Positions 44,201 to 64,000 of a stretch of 64,000 nucleotides of DNA are shown piece by piece (within the stretch, counting starts at the first letter, position 1; each line of letters opens with the position of its first letter). The stretch comes from Ianthella basta (taxonomy: Eukaryota > Porifera > Demospongiae > Verongiida > Ianthellidae): NCBI GenBank assembly GCA_964019415.1, contig OZ025874.1:3516696-3580695 (forward strand), given 5' to 3'. Made by a program: the position numbers and the translations under genes. The notes under the pieces are model-generated. The model saw only the letters and a list, made by a program, of their open reading frames with translations, was not told the DNA's origin and did no database searches.

Positions 44201-46692
44201 CAGATGCTGCCGAATGAGAGAGGGCTTACACTCAATCACGACATACCATCACTTGCAACGGGGAAGTACTTATTACTTATTACTGTATTTATATTACATT
44301 TATACGCATGTATGGTAACGGAGTACCCCTGAAATGAGGACACCCCTATAATCAGGACACTTTGCCTGTTACGAAGGGTGTCCATACCATAGAGATTCCA
44401 CTGTAGCATACTGTATGTAACTAACAGCACTGTATCTATGAAGATACCCCATGACAAGGTCTACATTGATGAGAGCCTCATGCAGGCTCACCTCATCAAA
44501 TGCTTACAGCATATGCAATTCACAATGTTTCCAGTGAGGCAAACCAGCATGAGGGTCACCATTACAGCTGCACAGTGCACCCTAGGCCACGTGTACGTAT
44601 CTGTTCAATGCCCTTGCCACCACTTGCACCCTTTAAGCCACACCGTGCAACTTAATCGTACACCGATGGTATGTATTGTGATAGACTGACTGTTAGCTGA
44701 AAACATCCAGGTAGAACAATGTTCTTTTTCTAGAAGCAGAAACCAGTTCTCTGTTGTACTCCTGTTCGAATAATAAGTGGGGTTTCATTGATGAAGTTCT
44801 GACTGTGACTATTCCACTTTGTGGCTAGCTCATCACCTTCTGCAAACAGGGGTGGCCTGATCGATACCAGCTCAAAGGAGACCTAGCGCCATTACTGTTA
44901 AGTAAGAAGAGCTCACTCTGCACAATGATATTACAGTAGTAAATAGCACTCATATGCATTCTGGCCCAATATCGTTCAAGCCATCACACTACAGAAGATC
45001 CACAATGGGCACCAAGGAATCAAGCGATGCTTACTGCATGCATCTTCATCAGTATGGTAGCTTGGAGTGTCGACAAATTCTACCCAAATTCCACATGATA
45101 CTTTAACACAGAGGGTTAAAGGTCGTTAACCCTGATGTGTCCGGCAAGCACGCAATGCATGTGGAAGTGCAAGGGCACGTGAGCATTGGCGGGCGTTGTC
45201 AAGAGTTTGCAAGTCGGTGGCTGACCGTGTGACAGTCGAAGGAAAACAGACTCATTTCCCTTTCCCTCCCTCCCTTTATAGATTTCTCACCATTAGGGTG
45301 AGACAGTGCAAGTGCATGCCTTTGGGGGGGCCCTCCAAAGTTATGGGAATGAGTGACAATCACATGGCAAGCATGTATTAGGCGAATGACCAAATAGGAC
45401 AGAGCCTAAGCTGCCCGAGCAGAGCCTTGGTTGCCCGCGGCAACCCTCACAGCAAGGCCGTGGTTGCCCACGGCAACCCTCACAGCAAGGCCTTGGTTGC
45501 CCACGGCAACCCTAGCAGTAAGGTCTTGGTTGCCCATGGCAACCCTCACAGTAAGACTATGGTTGCCCGTGGCAATCCTTGCAGTGAGGCCTTGATTGCT
45601 CGTGACAAGCGTAGCAGCAAGGCTTCTGCTGCCCGCAGCAACCCTACCAGGATAACCTTGGTTGCCCACGGCAACTGTAGCTGTAAGGTCTCGGTCCCCA
45701 TGGCAACTACCACAGGAAGGCAAGTTACAAATCATAGGTTGCCAGGGGCGCCTGGACATATGTAGCATGGGTTGGCAGGCAAGACCAACCCTTAAGAGTA
45801 TGGTGGGTGGACTTACTACCCCCACCTACCAAGCGGTTGGGAGGAGACAGCCATCTCCTCCCAACGTGTGATTGACGTGCCCTTGCACTATTCACCAAAT
45901 GATATACGTAGGTGTAGGTTAGGCCTTTAAGGGTAGAATAGGTTAGGTCTTATCAATATTCAAGGACGCAGCAAGGGGTTAATGTGGACTTTACATAATG
46001 TATGTTGAAATGTGGCCCAAATTTGCATTTACTTGCAATCCAGCACTGTCACATCTTGCCTTCCCACAATGGCTAGTGCGCACAGTAACAATATGCACAC
46101 AGTTAAATACTGGAGTGACACTACACATAGGCACCACCGCAGCACCTCAGCCGGTAAAGGAGAACATCAGGCACAAAACAACCTGAAATCATGTTAATAT
46201 ACTACGTAAGTAAGTGCACAGGGGTGATGTATGTATATACAGTACTGTAGGTACGTTCTCCACAGACACCCTACCTGTTCCTTGGTGGGCTTCTCAGCAG
46301 TGGTTGGAGCAGGTTCCACTTGCTCTGGGACTTTCTCCTCTGCAGTCTCAGTACTTTCCTGTACTACAACGGGTCGTTTCTCAAGTTCCTCCTTAAGCTC
46401 GTCCATCTTCCGCAACAAGCTCTCAATCTGAGATGTAAGGGGGGTCAAGTGCAACCAGTGAAAGATGCCCTACTTTCCAATACCCCATGCAAATGTGACA
46501 CATCTTAAGCATGTTCAGGTACACAAGACATTTGGCTGTTAAGGTGCAGGACAGTATATTGCATCATGTAAGCGCTAAGGATGAAAGCAGCTCAATGTTG
46601 AAACACTTTTGCAGCCAAATTTGGACACAACATTATATTTTGTATGTGTGTGTGCAGTGTGTGTATGTGCGTGTGCAATGTGTGTATGTGTG

Positions 46693-46730
<38 letters not shown>

Positions 46731-47469
46731 GTGTATGTGTGTGTGCAGTGCAGAGGTGGAAATAAGGTTTTGTGGTTGTGCAGTCATACGTCCAAGCACT
46801 CCTGATTTTGTTCAGTCATTTACATTTTGTCAGGTCAATTGGAATTGTGTCTCCTAGGAAGCATTGCCTTCTTTACAACTTTGTTATGTACTGTTGATGC
46901 AAGGCAAATGGACTACAAATTGGAACAGTTCCAATCTCCTAGGATGCACAGTAGTGTCACTACTGGAAACAGTAACACTGTTCAAGGAAACAAGGCAAGC
47001 TTCCTGGGCACTGGTTCCAAAATTGTAGTCCACAAACATGCCACTCCCACTCAAGTGAAAGCTGTTGTGTAAAACAACGTAATATGAGCTGGCTGTGGTA
47101 GTGTGCAGTGTGGTTGCAGCCTGCACAATGTCAGCCACTGTGACAGGATGTGACGTCACACCCTGCACGTAGCGCTATGCAAACATCACTCAATCACATC
47201 AAGTGCTAGTTTACTAGTCTGTACTTCACAAAATTGTCCTTAGTACCCTTCATCCAATAACCAGTGAACATGGAAGTCCTTTGGAGAATATTGGTCAAGG
47301 TTTAGGCTGAAAAATCTGATCGGTCGCTTTACTGAACACTTGAAATAATGCACAGTCATTCAACTAAAATGCTAGGAAATTGACCGATGACCAACCGTAA
47401 TTTTGACCACTGCAGTGTGTGCATGTGTGTGTGCAGTGTGTGTATGTGTGTGTGCAGTGTGTGTGTGTG

Positions 47470-47528
<59 letters not shown>

Positions 47529-47554
47529 GTGTGTGTGCAGTGTGTGTGTGTGTA

Positions 47555-47594
<40 letters not shown>

Positions 47595-48698
47595 ACAGTA
47601 TGTGTGTGTACGCGTGTGTGTGGTATGTGGAAGAGTGTGTGAGACAGTGCATGTGCTTTGCGGAAACAGTGTGAGTACATTACAGCAAACAGCAGAAATG
47701 TTCACACACAACCATGCTTACCTTCATCTGATACTTCTCCTCGTTGTGTCTGCTATCTTCTAGTTGGTTGGTCAGGTCCTCAACACGCTCCTCCAACACC
47801 TCTACCTGATCTTCACGCTCCTGCAATGTCACTTGCCCTTCACTCTTCTCCTTCAACTCACGAACAAATTGCAGAGTAGCTTCAGCCGCTTCGGTCTCTA
47901 GCTCTGTCTGCTGGTCATCCTTCTCCTTCAAAGACACAAGAAGCTTGTTCATAACCTCCCTCCTGTCCTCCAAGAATTGCTCCAATTCCGAAGGAGAAAA
48001 CTTCAAGATGTCTCCCTCTGGGAGGGACTCCAGCACTGACCCTGACTCACCACGGAAAGCAACTGCTGAGACGAGGATGCCCTTCTCAAGTTCTTCCATG
48101 TAGCGCTTTAACCTCAAAGTGGACTTGATGCGGTCCTCCTTGTCACGCTGGACCTGGTTCAGCTGTTGCTGGAGCATACTGGCACGAACATGGCGCTCCT
48201 TCAAACGCTCTGCAATTTTGCGGTTCCGAATCTGAAGTAACTATACATGATACAACAAGCACAGCGTCACAACCAACACCACCATTATAAAGAGAGCACT
48301 ACAAATGTATAACTGAACAGATATCTATGGTGTTCGAGGAGTAATATCATTAATCATATTATTTCATAATTATCAGAGCTTCGGGACCCTTCCCCAATAA
48401 ACAGGGAACATTGTTATCTTAGACTCCACATTCAATATACGTAGTCTATGATATAAGCAGACACAAAACTCGTAACAATCCCTTCTGTCCATTTCCTATG
48501 GCTATGTCATTCAAGCTATTATCTTCTTAATAATAGTACAGTGATATCTGCCCCCCTATAGCAGTGGCTACCCATTACCTTTAGATCAAACTCCTCCTGG
48601 CCGCTGACGGGCCCCATTTCATGCACATGGTCACTCTTCGTCTTCTTGGCAGACGGTCCAGAACTGGTGGATGGTTCGTTTGGTCCTCGCTTTGACAT
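33563..48698 (-). CDS. BRE1: BRE1 (RNF20/RNF40) E3 ubiquitin ligase for histone H2B
   Basis: Twelve coding exons in transcript order: 48698-48579, 48231-47722, 46427-46275, 37774-37490, 37188-37025, 36647-36539, 36174-36046, 35894-35772, 35543-35318, 35011-34767, 34598-34356, 33739-33563. Frame and phase agree at every join, giving about 827 residues (human RNF20 has 975). The N-terminus has the expected lysine-rich start (PSAKKTKS) followed by EEFDLK. Long coiled coils follow, with family-typical [20 protein letters not shown] and [12 protein letters not shown]. The C-terminal C3HC4 RING reads [20 protein letters not shown] and [20 protein letters not shown]. By family knowledge it monoubiquitinates H2B in the nucleus with a RAD6-type E2. 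The third intron (37775-46274) is hugely expanded by insertions. The gene starts only 474 bp downstream of the plexin stop and converges on the GRL-like gene. Confidence 0.93.
35160..35275. repeat. CA-rich simple repeat in a BRE1 intron
   Basis: CA/CGCA/CAGACA repeats begin about 40 bp past the 5' splice site of the exon ending at 35318 (GT-rich in the transcript). Confidence 0.9.
38440..40811 (+). mobile_element. DNA transposon with 27-bp terminal inverted repeats in BRE1 intron 3
   Basis: The left end 38440-38466 and right end 40785-40811 are perfect 27-bp inverted complements (left end contains gggctcagtggaaaaagggg). Weaker inverted similarity continues inward. Total length is 2372 bp. 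The interior carries one plus-strand transposase-like gene (38626-40497). No clear target-site duplication is visible next to the ends, so insertion-site duplicates are either short or mutated. The element lies antisense to BRE1. Confidence 0.88.
38626..40497 (+). pseudogene. DDE-type transposase-like gene, disabled by two frameshifts and one stop
   Basis: The coding sequence runs from [14 protein letters not shown] to a C-terminal DSDDE. It needs a 1-nt shift near 38910, a stop-codon readthrough at 39380-39382 and a 1-nt shift near 39778. The N-terminal half is basic with a cysteine cluster ([12 protein letters not shown]) and a [17 protein letters not shown] block. The second half has [26 protein letters not shown] and [16 protein letters not shown]. 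These three acidic/histidine blocks resemble an RNase H-like catalytic core and the domain I know as DUF7869, common in multi-copy invertebrate genes. Assignment as transposase is inference from the flanking TIRs. The few lesions suggest recent activity or a need to check read accuracy. Confidence 0.72.
41050..42175 (+). mobile_element. DIRS-type retrotransposon fragment (gag end and reverse transcriptase)
   Basis: A gag-like part contains [19 protein letters not shown] and SYDTAF-like [12 protein letters not shown] zinc-knuckle-like segment follows ([35 protein letters not shown]). From about 41870 the frame reads reverse transcriptase: [20 protein letters not shown] and HYLDDF at 42025-42042, then a stop at 42043-42045, then [20 protein letters not shown]. 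Frames change several times, and the copy ends near 42175 without RNase H or recombinase, so it is a 5' fragment. A run of 24 G (41518-41541) follows the gag part. Confidence 0.82.
42700..44275 (+). pseudogene. Truncated HECT-domain gene fragment (G2E3-like family)
   Basis: Exon-like blocks: about 42700-42850 ([20 protein letters not shown]), 42933-43263 ([32 protein letters not shown]), about 43340-43509, about 43585-43695, and 43912-44265 ending in the HECT N-lobe ([18 protein letters not shown]). Most joins keep phase. One (43263 to the next block) does not, and a frame change precedes 42700. After the N-lobe the C-lobe with the catalytic cysteine is absent, so the copy could not transfer ubiquitin. 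The family is, from memory, highly multiplied in sponges and cnidarians. It lies antisense inside BRE1 intron 3. Confidence 0.62.
45407..45720. repeat. 33-bp minisatellite, about nine copies
   Basis: The unit is about 33 bp with a core ggttgcccacggcaacc that is itself a near-palindrome. Because 33 is a multiple of three, both strands stay open (plus-strand repeat [11 protein letters not shown]; minus-strand [11 protein letters not shown]). Nothing else indicates translation. It is in BRE1 intron 3, about 850 bp upstream (minus strand: downstream) of the exon at 46427-46275. Confidence 0.9.
46640..46748. repeat. GT microsatellite
   Basis: Interrupted (GT)n with a recurring tgcagtgtgtgtatg unit, in a BRE1 intron. 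Confidence 0.95.
47415..47635. repeat. GT microsatellite, about 220 bp
   Basis: Interrupted (GT)n with periodic gcagt breaks, about 85 bp past the donor of BRE1 exon 2. Open frames on both strands here are repeat artefacts. Confidence 0.95.
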
Positions 48699-48862
48699 CT
48701 TCCTAAATCTAAGCCAACAAAATCGTACACGTGGGAAGCGAGACGGCGGCCATTTTACACGGGCATGACGCGCGCCTGCATGCAAACAAAATGGCCGCAT
48801 TGTCCCCATGCCCTCATACAGCATGGATATAAACAGGTTACACGACGTCCTCCGACATGCAA
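48699..48862 (-). promoter_or_regulatory. BRE1 promoter region
   Basis: Only about 165 bp separate the plexin poly(A) signal from the BRE1 start. The segment is CpG-rich and carries two YY1-type elements in opposite orientations (GGCGGCCATTTTAC near 48744 and CAAAATGGCCGC near 48787). Such elements often mark transcription starts of housekeeping genes. The exact start site cannot be seen. Confidence 0.5.
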
Positions 48863-48868
48863 TTTATT
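48863..48868 (-). terminator. Plexin poly(A) signal AATAAA
   Basis: tttatt on the plus strand gives AATAAA on the minus strand, about 304 bp past the plexin stop codon. Confidence 0.5.
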
Positions 48869-49171
48869 ACCCGAGCTATATACTCAGAGCCAAGATGTGC
48901 CGATATTCATTAAACCTCCAATTGTACATACAAGCACAAATATACGTAGTCTTGGAAAACAATACAACCTAAGAGTCCAAATATAGTGAATACATGCGTG
49001 TATGGGCCACACGGCACAGTGTCATAGTATTGGTAAAGCATGCAGCGATAGAACATTCTAAAACAAGAGTATACACAAAGTGCACAATTATGAACAATAG
49101 TGATTTCAGTTGTGCAGTTGGCACACATTACATCTCTATGCATGTATCCCGGTAATAGCCATGTATTGGTA

Positions 49172-63189
<14,018 letters not shown>

Positions 63190-63748
63190 CTGAGTGGGAA
63201 AGAGAACAATGAAGATTATGAAGCAGGAGATACACACAGTAGGTGAGTAAGTATATATCATATGGGCTGTATTACAGTACATAGCAAAATGTTCACTGGA
63301 AACTGACAGTGAACAGTTAGTGATTTCCAGGTATTAATGTATTCAATGAACCGTCAACTGTTTGCATCTCACGAAATTTACATGTATAAATAAACGTTAG
63401 CCACTGTGGGTGTGGTCAGCCATTTGGAAAAGATGGTTCTGACAGTCTATTGTAAACAGCACATTATTGCATAGACTAGTATAGACACACAATTCTATGT
63501 TCAAATTTGAGACTTGTACCAATGTACCTCAACGATCGATTGCTCTCATACTTGATAAGAGCCTTCTCCACAATATGCTGAATACCTGCAATGACCTGCG
63601 CATCTGCAACAATAATTGCGCAAACTTAAATTATCTTCCAGAAATTCTGACATAATTGGGGTAAGCCCCACACTGATCGATTTGTCTGTATCTGTCGTAT
63701 GTCTGTTCGGGCCACATGCAGTGCTGTATTTATATTTGCCGCCAAAAA
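63190..63748. other. No plexin exon recognised upstream of the PSI exon
   Basis: The plexin PSI exon needs an upstream exon ending in phase 1, but none is evident here. One open block on the minus strand at about 63612-63523 has splice-like borders, but its frame does not join. The segment is otherwise AT-rich. Confidence 0.4.
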
Positions 63749-63988
63749 ATGGCTGTTGTTCTCGAACTTCTAGAATATTTACTGGGGAAAACTTTCTATG
63801 CCAGTTTAAGCAAACAAAGCAAGGCAGATTACCTAACTACTATCCAGTCAATGACCACTGGCACCCACAATCCCTCACACGACTCCTCTACTGCAGGCTT
63901 TCAACTACATATGCTTAGAGATGCTGCCGGCAGGCGTGGACTAGCTATGGAGATCCAGCACAACCACACGGGCAGATTCCTTTTCTGA
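63749..63988 (+). CDS. Small unidentified ORF, 79 residues
   Basis: The start sits in GCCGCCAAAAAATGGC, a good initiation context with a YY1-like element. The product begins MAVVLELLEYLLGKTFYASL and ends in HNHTGRFLF before TGA. No domain is recognised. It may be a single-exon gene, or a first exon read past its donor. If plexin extends beyond the window, this ORF lies inside a plexin intron on the opposite strand. If not, the two are divergent neighbours. Confidence 0.35.
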   Translation: MAVVLELLEYLLGKTFYASLSKQSKADYLTTIQSMTTGTHNPSHDSSTAGFQLHMLRDAAGRRGLAMEIQHNHTGRFLF

Positions 63989-64000
63989 TTTAATAGCAAC

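Noticed and set aside
63523..63612. Possible plexin exon upstream of the PSI exon
   Set aside because: The only open frame ends in phase 2, whereas the PSI exon needs phase 1 upstream. There is no sema-like motif.

Overview
This is nuclear DNA of an early-branching animal, most likely a marine sponge (demosponge). The basis is spliceosomal introns with GT...AG boundaries, an animal plexin, a BRE1-type histone H2B ubiquitin ligase, several death-fold (CARD/Death/ZU5) genes built from phase-1 exons, a HECT fragment of a type multiplied in sponges and cnidarians, DIRS-type retrotransposon debris, and very many CA/GT microsatellites. The species assignment is inference. Exon coordinates below were joined by hand from splice signals, reading frame and intron phase.

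Layout. (1) 1-11509: repeats, then a plus-strand gene (3939-11509, 5' end not found) whose symmetric phase-1 exons encode short linkers, a CARD and a C-terminal Death domain, a RAIDD/CRADD-like plan. One of its introns carries a decayed DIRS fragment. (2) 11510-15210: intergenic, with an inverted-repeat element and an unexplained GC-rich block set inside a CA tract. (3) 15211-25458, minus strand: an 85-residue first exon and five tandem CARD-like exons (19184-25458), then ZU5, a second beta-rich region and a C-terminal CARD-like domain (15211-17297). A second start exon at 18691 means this is either one gene with two promoters or two adjacent genes. (4) 25459-28376: head-to-head intergenic region. 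(5) 28377-33303, plus: a nine-exon, 453-residue multi-pass membrane protein that I read as a gustatory-receptor-like (GRL) member of the insect chemoreceptor superfamily. (6) 33563-48698, minus: BRE1 (RNF20/40), 12 coding exons. Its 8.5-kb third intron holds a complete TIR-flanked DDE-type transposon, a DIRS gag/RT fragment, a truncated HECT gene and a 33-bp minisatellite. (7) 49172-63189, minus: a plexin from PSI/IPT repeats through the transmembrane segment to the split RasGAP domain. The sema domain is not in the window. (8) 63749-63988, plus: a small unidentified ORF.

Three points stand out. First, a CARD-Death adaptor gene lies next to a ZU5/CARD-array gene, an arrangement reminiscent of PIDDosome parts. 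Second, there is a candidate sponge GRL receptor. Third, the plexin carries a 36-nt in-frame exon that duplicates the end of the preceding exon inside the GAP domain. A family of foldback elements with the same loop but different, still self-complementary stems occurs at least three times, probably four.
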